64,000 bases of DNA from Chryseobacterium sp. 52. Its GTDB lineage: Bacteria > Bacteroidota > Bacteroidia > Flavobacteriales > Weeksellaceae. The stretch lies in contig NZ_PEEX01000001.1 of the NCBI RefSeq assembly GCF_002754245.1, positions 3,452,001-3,516,000 of the forward strand, read 5' to 3'. Positions 53,955 to 61,706 of the stretch are shown here, one piece after another (within the stretch, counting starts at the first letter, position 1; every line of letters begins with the position of its first letter). A program made the position numbers and the translations under genes. The notes under the pieces were generated by a model. The model made no database searches. It had not been told where the DNA came from and was given only the letters and a program-made list of their open reading frames with translations.

Positions 53955-54161
53955 ATGAAAAAAATGACAGGAAAGATCCTTAAGAAAACACAAATGAATT
54001 CCATTGTTGGAGGAACCGCTATTATTACACCCGGCAATCCAGGTTTCAACCCACCGGTTACACCGGTAATTTTATCTCCTCAACCTATTGGAGGTGTGCC
54101 TTATATGTGGACATTACCGTCCAACGGCCTGCCGAATAATGGCTGGTTTGTTCCTAAGTAG
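53955..54161 (+). CDS. GG-leader peptide with proline-rich core (RiPP or bacteriocin-like)
   Basis: A 68-residue precursor. Residues 1-20 form a basic leader, MKKMTGKILKKTQMNSIVGG, ending in Gly-Gly; QMNSIVGG matches the QMxxIxGG end of the precursors at 60437 and 61364. The 48-residue core has no Cys, is rich in Pro, Gly, Ile and Thr (PGNPGFNPPVTPVILSPQPI) and ends in WFVPK. It sits 115 nt after regulator copy 1 and is followed by its own terminator, so its product could be the system's signal or effector. Confidence 0.75.
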   Translation: MKKMTGKILKKTQMNSIVGGTAIITPGNPGFNPPVTPVILSPQPIGGVPYMWTLPSNGLPNNGWFVPK

Positions 54162-54180
54162 ACAACAATGTTAAAAAAAT

Positions 54181-54212
54181 AGATTCCAATCTCAGGATTG
54201 GAATCTGTTTTT
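54181..54212 (+). terminator. Terminator of the proline-rich peptide gene
   Basis: An 11-bp perfect stem AGATTCCAATC / GATTGGAATCT, loop TCAG, with a T-rich tail, 19 nt after the stop. Confidence 0.8.
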
Positions 54213-54300
54213 AAATGCCTACCTGAAACTACAATTGTTCTTCAAATTAAGCAATCAACACTATTTTAACATTTCAAATAATAAGTAAAAATTATATGCC

Positions 54301-56175
54301 ATGAAAAATTACTTTCTATCCGCAAAAAAACTTTTAATTGTTTGTCTGCTTTTATTTTTAAATGCAACACCAATCAGTTTTGCTCAACAAACTGTTTTTA
54401 GTCTTTCTAATCAATCTTATAATAATTTAAACCCAACTCAAAAAAGTACTTATGATAAAATAAAACAGCAGGGAATTTACAATGATATTCAATTCATCAA
54501 CTATAATATTGATGCTATAAATGACCCTAATGGAATACTAAAGCTATCACTTAATAATTTTTTAGATTCATTTCAATTCAAATCAACAAGAGTACAGTAT
54601 ACTGATCCAAAAGAATTTAACTGGACAGGAGAATTTCATTCAAATGATGTTGAGGAAGAGGAAAATTTTGCAAAGCTTTCATTCTTATCACACAGTTCAG
54701 GTAGAATAATTGGAAGTATTCAGACGAACACTAAGAATTATCAAATTTATGATTTAACGGGTGGAACACTGGTACTAGCAGAGTATAATTTATCCCAGAC
54801 TTCAGGAAGTCAATGCGCTTCTAAAGACACCCCAGATCCAAGTCCTCCTCCTGCTAGCTCTGATTGTGGATCTAATAAAACAAATATTCTTATTATCTAT
54901 ACTCCTGGTGCAGCAGCTAACGAACCTGATCTTCATGGAAAAGCTTTACTGTGTATTAATGAATTAAACCGCATCTGGCTGCCAAATAGTAATATTGCCA
55001 ACTATGCCCATTTGGCAGGTGTAGCAACGGTTAATAGTTTAGAAGAAAATGAGTTGTCATTTTATCCCGCAGAAAATAGAATAAGTTGGGATCTTCAAAA
55101 TTTTAGCACCTCAATAATTGTTCAAAATTTAAGAAATCAATATAAAGCTGATATTGTAGTTTTTCTTACTAAAGCAGTTTATAAAGATACTAATGCAGAG
55201 AAAGAGTATTTAGGGTTAGCAACAGTCGGTGCTAATGTTAATAATGCATTTTCTCTCGTTACTAATGTTAATGCTACCAGCGGAAGACATGTTTTTGCTC
55301 ATGAAGTAAATCATTTATATGGAGCTAGGCATTGGGAAGACAATACTCCAGGATATGCACATGGCCATACATTCTTAACGGGAAATATTCTTTTCATTGG
55401 ACATAAAAGATATACATTAATGACCAATAAGGCAAAATACAATAATTTAGAACATATTTCCAATCCAGAAGTAAATTTTTTAAATAGACCTACAGGCATA
55501 TATAATACGAATGATAATGCCAGAAAAATAAGAGAATTTATAAACCCTATTGCTTCTTTTTATTCCGATCAAGTTCCTTTTACTCCGGGCATTATAATAA
55601 ATGGTCCTTCATTATGCCAGCAAAATGGAACAGCTACTATTTCTATTCCTCAGGAATGCAGAGGACCATTCACGTACCAATGGAGCTATAGTGACAATGG
55701 AGTAAATTGGGTTCTTGTACCTAATGGTAATACCGCTATAATCAATACATTTGTTCCATTGCCGTTATATTCTACCATTAACGGAACCTTTAACTCCAGA
55801 ATGTATCGGGTAAAAGTTACACGATTTAATGGTGATATTGCTTATGCTACCAATACAGCATTCTATAACTGTCCATCATTCAAAAAATTCAGCAAAGTAT
55901 CGGAAGACGCAGTAATCACTAATGAAAAATTAATCATTGCTCCCAATCCTGCCAAAGACAACATAGAAATTCAAACCACCCTTTCTGAAAAAGAAACTGT
56001 TTCTATAAGACTTCTCGATCTTTCAGGAAAAGTTATTCTTGAAAAATCTGAAAATTTTGACAAGGGAAGACAAAATATAAAATTTAATTTAGAAAAAATT
56101 ACTCAGGGAACTTATATTATTGAGGTAAAATCAAACGGTAAAATCACCTCACAAAAATTAATTATTTCAAAATAA
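54301..56175 (+). CDS. Secreted metzincin-type metallopeptidase with T9SS sorting domain
   Basis: A 624-residue exported protease. The signal peptide ends SFAQ near residue 28. Residues 30-190 look like a propeptide with FNWTGEFHSN and end in a Pro-rich linker (DPSPPPASSDCG). The catalytic domain starts TNILIIYTPGAAAN and has the zinc site HEVNHLYGARH near residue 338 (HExxHxxGxxH). An Ig-like module with two Cys (CQQNG, ECRGPFTYQWSYSD) and a C-terminal T9SS domain (IAPNPAKDNIEIQ ... SQKLIISK) follow. It lies between the two sensor pairs and has a different, more AT-rich codon use. It may mature or degrade a secreted peptide; that is inference. Confidence 0.9.
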   Translation: MKNYFLSAKKLLIVCLLLFLNATPISFAQQTVFSLSNQSYNNLNPTQKSTYDKIKQQGIYNDIQFINYNIDAINDPNGILKLSLNNFLDSFQFKSTRVQYTDPKEFNWTGEFHSNDVEEEENFAKLSFLSHSSGRIIGSIQTNTKNYQIYDLTGGTLVLAEYNLSQTSGSQCASKDTPDPSPPPASSDCGSNKTNILIIYTPGAAANEPDLHGKALLCINELNRIWLPNSNIANYAHLAGVATVNSLEENELSFYPAENRISWDLQNFSTSIIVQNLRNQYKADIVVFLTKAVYKDTNAEKEYLGLATVGANVNNAFSLVTNVNATSGRHVFAHEVNHLYGARHWEDNTPGYAHGHTFLTGNILFIGHKRYTLMTNKAKYNNLEHISNPEVNFLNRPTGIYNTNDNARKIREFINPIASFYSDQVPFTPGIIINGPSLCQQNGTATISIPQECRGPFTYQWSYSDNGVNWVLVPNGNTAIINTFVPLPLYSTINGTFNSRMYRVKVTRFNGDIAYATNTAFYNCPSFKKFSKVSEDAVITNEKLIIAPNPAKDNIEIQTTLSEKETVSIRLLDLSGKVILEKSENFDKGRQNIKFNLEKITQGTYIIEVKSNGKITSQKLIISK

Positions 56176-56238
56176 TTGACAAAGAAGTGCAAATCTTGTA
56201 AAAAAATACAGGGCCAGGCTCATAAAAATCACTTTATC

Positions 56239-56275
56239 AAACAGCAGAAATTTTAGAATTTCTGCTGTTTTTTTT
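56239..56275 (+). terminator. Terminator of the metallopeptidase gene
   Basis: A 14-bp perfect stem AAACAGCAGAAATT, loop TTAG, then eight T, 64 nt after the stop. Confidence 0.85.
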
Positions 56276-56351
56276 ATTGTTTCTCTCCAGAATCAACTTT
56301 AGTTAAAAGGTATTTCACTGATTCGTTTTAATCAAATTTTATCACGATGTA

Positions 56352-56382
56352 TTGTATTATTACCATTCAAACTTTATATTTA
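56352..56382 (+). promoter_or_regulatory. Promoter of sensor kinase copy 2
   Basis: TTG (56352-56354), 20-bp spacer, TATATTTA (56375-56382). Spacer length, -7 sequence and the following TTTACAACA.TATTCAAT block match the copy 1 promoter almost base for base. Confidence 0.6.
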
Positions 56383-56401
56383 CAACATTATTCAATGTGA
56401 T

Positions 56402-59341
56402 GTGAAAAAATTATTTATACTTTTCTCATTTTCTATAGCCCTTCTATCTTCATCATTACTTTTTGCTCAGATTCCAGGTATGAACAATTATAATGAACAG
56501 GATGGCCTCGCTAATTCATACACCTATGAATTGAGTCAGGACAGTAAAGGATGCATCTGGATAGGAAGTGATAATGGCCTTTTCAGGTTTGATGGAAAGG
56601 AATTTAAGCAATTCGGAAGTAAAAACGGTCTAAAAAACATTGATGCCTTAGCAAGTATACCTCTATCAAACGGGGAGATTTTTATAACTCCTTTTCTGAA
56701 TGATTTTGCCTATTTAAAAAATGGTAAGATCGTCAATTCGGATTCGAACAGTGAACTCAAAAAAATACAATTCACACATAATCCCAGCTATTATTTTAAC
56801 CGTAGCTCTCTTTATATATATTCCAGTTATAATCCCAGCAGTATATACGCTTACTCGAATGGCAAGGTGAACAAAATTCCTCTGTCCCTTAAAATCGATT
56901 CTTCCAGCACTTACTATGCATTTGGTCTCAATATAACTGATCATAAGATGCTCTATCTGGCTAATCAATATGAAGAAAAAAAAATTCAGGCGTACGATAT
57001 TGTCACCAAACAAAAGACGTCTTGCAATATTTCAATGAAAAAAGGCACACACATCATCAGAAAAGGTGATATTTTCATTTTCAGGAACCACAGAAATATT
57101 GATATCTATACCCTAAGCAATAAGTTTTTTTTCAAAAAAATCAAAAGTTATGTAGTAAAGGAAAATATCCACAGGGTTGTTATAGATGATAATTACAGGC
57201 TCTGGCTTTGCCCGGAGGAAGGCGGAGCATTATACTTTAAACAGACATTACTGGGCAATAGCAGACTTTCTGATCCTGTAAAAATGATGGAAAATTATAT
57301 TATTAATGATATTCTGGTGGATAAAGATAATAATACTTGGTTTTCTACCCGGAATAATGGACTTTTTTTTATTGCTGACCGTTTTTTTAAAAACTATATT
57401 GATCTTCCGGTCAAAAACAATTCATCATACATCACAGCTATTGCGAAGAATAACAATGGTATTTATCTTGGGTATAATGAGGCTAAAAGCGGGGTTTACC
57501 GGAACGGACATATAACGGATATTGTTTTTGAAAAAAACATTAAAATAGAGCATAAAGCCATTTTTTCTGATGGAAACACTATTATATTCGGGCTTACAAG
57601 AAGCCTTCTTCAATATAATAAAAACACTCAGGAAAAACATTTTTTAACAGATTTCGTTTTAAAGAATATTGTCCCCTACAAACCGGGATCTATCCTTCTC
57701 TGCACATCAAACGGACTCTTTGAATATAATTACCACACCAAAACTTATAGTAGAAAACTCAGCGAAGAACGGACTTACACTGCTCTTCCATACACTCAAG
57801 ACAGCTTGTTTCTAGGAGCCTTTAAGGATCTTTATAAATTTAATGCAGTCACAGAAAAGAAAACTTTATTTCTGGAAGGCTATTATTTCACAGACATTAA
57901 GAAACTCAGGAATAATCTGTATATAGGAGCCACTAACCTTAGCGGGATTGTCCTTTTTGATAACTCAAGGGTTCTTAGAAAAATTAATCAAAACATTGGT
58001 TTAGCGACCAGCCAGATCAAAAAGATTGAAATAGAAAATCAAAATGTCTTCTGGGCAAGCACAAACTATGGACTCAGCAGAATAGAACTTAAAGGATCGG
58101 ATGTAAAGATCAATAATTTTACTCACACAGACGGCCTGCCCTCAAATTTAGTAGCCGGATGTGTTCTGTCGGGTGATACAATCTATGTGGCGACCTCAAA
58201 AGGCCTTGGAATTCTTTCTATCAAAAGCCTGATGAGTCAGAAAAAATTCATTGATAAAAAAGTGATCATTAATTCGGTTGTCATAGGAGGAAAGGAAGTT
58301 TTTGACACCGGTCAACCATTAACAGGTCAGACACCGGACAACGATATCACATTCAATGTAAGTTTTCCGGATTTTGCGTCCGAAGGAAAGATCAGTTACC
58401 AATACAAAATCGAGGAGCTTAACAATGGATGGCAAACCAGCAGTTCCCAAAAGATTAGTTTCTATTCTTTACCTCCGGGTAATTATACGTTTAAAATTTT
58501 CGGGATTGGATATAACGGAAAAAGATCTTATACCACTACAAATCTGCATTTTGAGATTCATCCTAAATTCTGGCAGACCTGGTGGTTCAAACTCATGATA
58601 ATCAGTCTCTGTACTGCGGCCTTATTTATTCTGATTACGATGTATTTTCAGAAAAAAAGAAATAAAAAACTGGAAACGCTATACTATGAAAAAAAGATTG
58701 CTGAACTGGAACTGCAGGCCATCAAAGCACAGATCAATCCTCATTTCATCTACAATTGTCTCAATTCCATCCAGTTTCTTCTGTATAAAAAAAATTATCA
58801 GGAAACGGAAAACTATCTGGCAATATTCGCCCAGATGATCAGAAAAACCCTGCATTATTCAGAGAAAACATTCATGCCGATAAAAGAGGAAATAGAATAT
58901 CTGTCCTTATATCTGAATATGGAAAAGCTCAGACTGAAGGATTTGTTTGAGTACAAGATCAGTCTGTCTGAAAAAGTAAATGAAAACTGGGTCGTTCCTT
59001 CCCTGTTAATTCAGCCTTTTGTAGAAAATGCCATAAAACATGGAATTTCAAGTTTAAAAGACAGAAAAGGAAAAATAAATGTATCCTTTGACTATGCCGA
59101 AACATCGCTCTGTATCATCATTGAAGACAATGGTATAGGGATAGGCAGCAAAAAAAAGACAAATGCTGATTCTTTCGGCGTAAAATTATCTCAGAAAAGA
59201 ATTGAAACATTCAGGCAACTTTTTGAGACTCATATCATACTGGAGATTTATGATCTTTCTGAAACGGAGCAAAGATCAGGAACTCAGATCAAACTTTATA
59301 TAAAACCTTATGAAAACCAAAATACAAGCATGCATCATTGA
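56402..59341 (+). CDS. Beta-propeller sensor histidine kinase, copy 2 (LytS/YesM type)
   Basis: A 979-residue paralogue of the 50212 kinase with the same domain order: signal peptide (ending LLFAQ), propeller repeats (LSQDSKGCIWIGSDNGLFRF, VDKDNNTWFSTRNNGLFFI), Ig-like domain (LPPGNYTFKIFGIGYNGKRS), one transmembrane helix near 728-750, then the kinase with KAQINPHFIYNCLNSIQFLL (His781), PFVENAIKHGISSL and EDNGIGI. The kinase half is far better conserved between copies than the propeller, suggesting different ligands. Start is GTG, overlapped by ATGTGA exactly as in copy 1. Confidence 0.92.
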   Translation: MKKLFILFSFSIALLSSSLLFAQIPGMNNYNEQDGLANSYTYELSQDSKGCIWIGSDNGLFRFDGKEFKQFGSKNGLKNIDALASIPLSNGEIFITPFLNDFAYLKNGKIVNSDSNSELKKIQFTHNPSYYFNRSSLYIYSSYNPSSIYAYSNGKVNKIPLSLKIDSSSTYYAFGLNITDHKMLYLANQYEEKKIQAYDIVTKQKTSCNISMKKGTHIIRKGDIFIFRNHRNIDIYTLSNKFFFKKIKSYVVKENIHRVVIDDNYRLWLCPEEGGALYFKQTLLGNSRLSDPVKMMENYIINDILVDKDNNTWFSTRNNGLFFIADRFFKNYIDLPVKNNSSYITAIAKNNNGIYLGYNEAKSGVYRNGHITDIVFEKNIKIEHKAIFSDGNTIIFGLTRSLLQYNKNTQEKHFLTDFVLKNIVPYKPGSILLCTSNGLFEYNYHTKTYSRKLSEERTYTALPYTQDSLFLGAFKDLYKFNAVTEKKTLFLEGYYFTDIKKLRNNLYIGATNLSGIVLFDNSRVLRKINQNIGLATSQIKKIEIENQNVFWASTNYGLSRIELKGSDVKINNFTHTDGLPSNLVAGCVLSGDTIYVATSKGLGILSIKSLMSQKKFIDKKVIINSVVIGGKEVFDTGQPLTGQTPDNDITFNVSFPDFASEGKISYQYKIEELNNGWQTSSSQKISFYSLPPGNYTFKIFGIGYNGKRSYTTTNLHFEIHPKFWQTWWFKLMIISLCTAALFILITMYFQKKRNKKLETLYYEKKIAELELQAIKAQINPHFIYNCLNSIQFLLYKKNYQETENYLAIFAQMIRKTLHYSEKTFMPIKEEIEYLSLYLNMEKLRLKDLFEYKISLSEKVNENWVVPSLLIQPFVENAIKHGISSLKDRKGKINVSFDYAETSLCIIIEDNGIGIGSKKKTNADSFGVKLSQKRIETFRQLFETHIILEIYDLSETEQRSGTQIKLYIKPYENQNTSMHH

Positions 59342-60041
59342 TGATGAACAGGATGGCAGAGATTATATTGCTCTGCTGCTGGAGAATGAGTTTCCTGAGA
59401 TCCAGATAACATTTCAGGCATCAAGTGTGGAGGAAGCCTATATTTTCCTTTCTAAAAACTCAACGGACATTCTTTTTCTGGATGTGCAGCTAACGGATGG
59501 TACTGCCTTTGATCTTCTTTCAAAATTCAAAGAAATAGATTCCCAGATTATTTTTATCACTGCATTTGAAAATTTTGCGATTCAGGCTATTAAAAGCAGC
59601 GCAGCAGATTATTTACTGAAACCTATCAGGAAAATGGATTTTATTATTGCCGTAAATAAGGTTCTGGAAAATATTAAAAAAACGAAAAGCATTTCCGGGC
59701 ATTCTTTAAATGATAACAAAATCAGTCTGCCTACTCTTCAGGGATTCAAACTGACCAACATCAGTGACATTATTCGCTGTGAAGCAGATTCCAGTTATAC
59801 CACATTCTATCTCACGGATAAAACCAAAATTATTGTTTCCAAAACACTGCATGAATTTGAAGAACAACTTGTCAAGTATAATTTTTTCAGGATTCATCAT
59901 AAGCATCTGATCAATCTTGTTCATCTTAAAGAATATATAAAGGGCAAAGGTGGTCAGGTCGTGATGGCAGATCAGTCTGTTCTGGATGTTTCTGTGCGTA
60001 AGAGAAATGATTTCCTATCGAGGATAGAACTTTTGGAATAA
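59310..60041 (+). CDS. LytTR-family response regulator, copy 2
   Basis: A 243-residue paralogue of the 53108 regulator: Asp11-Asp12, Asp58 in DILFLDVQLTDG, Thr84 in FITAFENFAIQ and Lys104 in YLLKPIRK, then the LytTR domain (IIRCEADSSYTTFYL, FRIHHKHLINLVHLKEYIKG). The LytTR recognition region is nearly identical to copy 1, so both may bind the same DNA sites. It overlaps the kinase gene by the same 32 nt. The nearest downstream targets are the grasp-with-spasm genes. Confidence 0.93.
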   Translation: MKTKIQACIIDDEQDGRDYIALLLENEFPEIQITFQASSVEEAYIFLSKNSTDILFLDVQLTDGTAFDLLSKFKEIDSQIIFITAFENFAIQAIKSSAADYLLKPIRKMDFIIAVNKVLENIKKTKSISGHSLNDNKISLPTLQGFKLTNISDIIRCEADSSYTTFYLTDKTKIIVSKTLHEFEEQLVKYNFFRIHHKHLINLVHLKEYIKGKGGQVVMADQSVLDVSVRKRNDFLSRIELLE

Positions 60042-60436
60042 CCAGGCCCGGTTATTTCTCATCGAAACACTATCAAATGATCTCTATTCTTATTTTCACA
60101 GTTCTGTACTGGCGGAAACATTAGTCTTTATATTCAAAGATATCTGCAAAATAAGCCCTCTCTTCTTCAATTATTCAAATTGTATTTAATCTGTTATTTT
60201 ATTATCCAGCCTGCATTAAAATATGTTGGCTGTTAAGTATTTTACATTTAATTATTTTTTATACACACTTATGTGAAAAACAGTAACACTTATCAATTAC
60301 AGCTAGAGACTAATTAAAAATCTGACTAATCTTGTTAACATATTAAGGACAGAGTATCTGCTGAATAGCAGCATCTAGCTTTACATTTTCAGAAAGAACT
60401 ATACAAACATAACTGAAAACCAAAATTTGTAACAAA
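60042..60436. other. 395-bp non-coding region before the precursor genes
   Basis: An AT-rich gap between regulator copy 2 and the first precursor. I see no ORF and no exact TTG/TAnnTTTG promoter. CTGCTGAATAGCAGC (60358-60372) is a short inverted repeat. A regulated promoter, poor in consensus, would fit control by the LytTR regulators. Confidence 0.4.
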
Positions 60437-60673
60437 ATGAAATTAGAAAGTTTAAAATCAGAAAAATTCCAAAAATTAAATTCCAGTCAGATGGATGGGA
60501 TTAAAGGAGGTTATACTGAAAGAACCGGCTCCGGCTCTCTTATAGGATTACCGGGAGGCGGTATCCGGACAGCCAGTTCAGATAGCTTAATCTGGGATAA
60601 TAACGGCAAAGGTTTGCTGCATGTAAGCTTTGTTGATGCTAAAACAGGTATGGAAATTTCTTATTATACGTAA
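60437..60673 (+). CDS. Grasp-with-spasm RiPP precursor peptide 1
   Basis: A 78-residue precursor. Leader residues 1-25, MKLESLKSEKF then QKLNSSQMDGIKGG, end in Gly-Gly. The 53-residue core starts YTERTGSGSLIGLPGGGIRT and continues with Ser, Asp, Thr, Lys and aromatic residues, including candidate ester- or amide-forming side chains (Ser, Thr and Lys with Asp and Glu). It is the first of four precursor genes in a row before the maturases. Graspetide precursors are modified by ATP-grasp ligases; which residues are used here is unknown. Confidence 0.8.
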   Translation: MKLESLKSEKFQKLNSSQMDGIKGGYTERTGSGSLIGLPGGGIRTASSDSLIWDNNGKGLLHVSFVDAKTGMEISYYT

Positions 60674-60696
60674 ATCTCATTCATATAAAAAAAATG

Positions 60697-60755
60697 ATAC
60701 GCTGAACAACGACTTCATGGCGGAAAGACAGAAGTCAAAACAAATCCAAAATATT
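60697..60755 (+). repeat. Duplicated spacer, copy 1 (before precursor 2)
   Basis: ATACGCTGAA ... ATGGCGGAAAGACAG ... AAAATATT directly before precursor 2, homologous to 61303-61363. Here the internal ATGGCG (60717) is in frame with precursor 2 and could give a 13-residue N-terminal extension. Confidence 0.65.
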
Positions 60756-60956
60756 ATGAAAAAATTAGAAAGCTTAAAGTCTTTGAAATTCAAAGAGATG
60801 ACGACTAACGAAATGGCCACATTCAGAGGAGGTGTTATCCAGTCCACGAGTACAAGATCCAGCCCGGATGGAGGCAAAACATGGCAAGCATGTGCAGACC
60901 GATATGACACGGTTCTTAAATGCACAGAATATCTTATTCATGGAACATGGGTATAA
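60756..60956 (+). CDS. Grasp-with-spasm RiPP precursor peptide 2
   Basis: A 66-residue precursor. Leader MKKLESLKSLKFKEM, then TTNEMATFRGG, ends in Gly-Gly at residue 26. The 40-residue core is Ser/Thr-rich with two Cys (WQACADRY, VLKCTEY) and ends HGTWV; the Cys pair is unique among the four. The start at 60756 is chosen by the conserved leader, but an in-frame ATG at 60717 lies in the duplicated spacer and could extend it to 79 residues. Confidence 0.78.
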   Translation: MKKLESLKSLKFKEMTTNEMATFRGGVIQSTSTRSSPDGGKTWQACADRYDTVLKCTEYLIHGTWV

Positions 60957-61037
60957 TGAGAGGCTTCATCTAAAAAATCTAACCGGGTACCTAAAGCACC
61001 CATATTTCATAAAATGCTTAACCAAAATCTAAATATT

Positions 61038-61271
61038 ATGAAATTAGAAAGTTTAAAATCAGAGAAATTTAATACACTCAACTCCAATCGTATGAGTAAA
61101 ATACAAGCGGGACAGAATGTTGCGACCAATGGACATATGTATATGAACAACGGAGCTCCGGACTTTTCATCCCGGGATATTAATGTTTATAATGACGTTA
61201 CCGGAAAGCTTTCAACTCAAATTTTCTGGACTGCAGATGGAACCAAACACGTCATGTCTGTTACTCTTTAG
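61038..61271 (+). CDS. Grasp-with-spasm RiPP precursor peptide 3
   Basis: A 77-residue precursor. The leader MKLESLKSEKF then NTLNSNRMSKIQAG is shared with the others but ends Ala-Gly instead of Gly-Gly. The 52-residue core starts QNVATNGHMYMNNGAPDFSS and ends in a Val/Thr-rich stretch. An ATG 24 nt upstream is rejected because the conserved leader starts at 61038. The Ala-Gly end should still suit C39-type peptidases, which accept Ala at that position. Confidence 0.75.
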   Translation: MKLESLKSEKFNTLNSNRMSKIQAGQNVATNGHMYMNNGAPDFSSRDINVYNDVTGKLSTQIFWTADGTKHVMSVTL

Positions 61272-61302
61272 TCTGCAAAACACGCTCATAGTGCTATAAA
61301 AT

Positions 61303-61363
61303 ATACGCTGAAAACTGTCCCAATGGCGACAAGACAGGGACAAAAAGCTAAAATCAAAATACT
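61303..61363 (+). repeat. Duplicated spacer, copy 2 (before precursor 4), with overlapping 14-codon uORF
   Basis: Homologue of 60697-60755. The ATGGCG here (61323) opens a 14-codon frame, MATRQGQKAKIKIL, whose TGA (61365-61367) overlaps the precursor 4 ATG as ATGA, an arrangement typical of translational coupling. Confidence 0.6.
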
Positions 61364-61579
61364 ATGAAATTAGAAAGTTTAAAATCAGAGAAATTTAAAG
61401 AGCTGCAAGACAGTCAGATGTCAACAATTAAAGGTGGAGAATATTTTAACACTAAAGATGGTGGTATTCTCACAATCGGAGGCGTAAGACATACAGGTCT
61501 TCCCGAAAGATGGACTCTGGGGTCTGATGGTGTGACTCTTACCAAATTAGAAGTTCAATATGACGGCAAGTGGTATTAA
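61364..61579 (+). CDS. Grasp-with-spasm RiPP precursor peptide 4
   Basis: A 71-residue precursor. Leader MKLESLKSEKF then KELQDSQMSTIKGG ends in Gly-Gly at residue 25. The 46-residue core, starting EYFNTKDGGILTIGGVRHTG, mixes Asp, Glu, Lys and Thr in beta-strand-like order and ends KLEVQYDGKWY. It is the precursor closest to the ATP-grasp gene (127 nt). The first 26 nt of the gene are identical to those of precursors 1 and 3. Confidence 0.8.
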   Translation: MKLESLKSEKFKELQDSQMSTIKGGEYFNTKDGGILTIGGVRHTGLPERWTLGSDGVTLTKLEVQYDGKWY

Positions 61580-61706
61580 CTGTAAAACTGGAAGTGATAA
61601 AGTCATTTCCAGTTTTGTTTAAAACAGGAATGGTGAAACGGTTATAATACCGACCTGTAAACACTTAATATTCTTCATTTTATCCAATCTACAAAACAAC
61701 ATTCTT

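Noticed and set aside
59310..59341. Later start for regulator copy 2 to avoid overlap
   Set aside because: The conserved Asp-Asp pocket begins at residue 11, so a later start would destroy the receiver domain; the overlap is conserved in both copies.
60035..60056. Terminator at the end of regulator copy 2
   Set aside because: AATAACC/GGTTATT can pair but overlaps the stop codon and has no proper T run.
61014..61037. Upstream start for precursor 3
   Set aside because: The conserved leader and its DNA block begin at 61038; the upstream residues have no counterpart in the other precursors.
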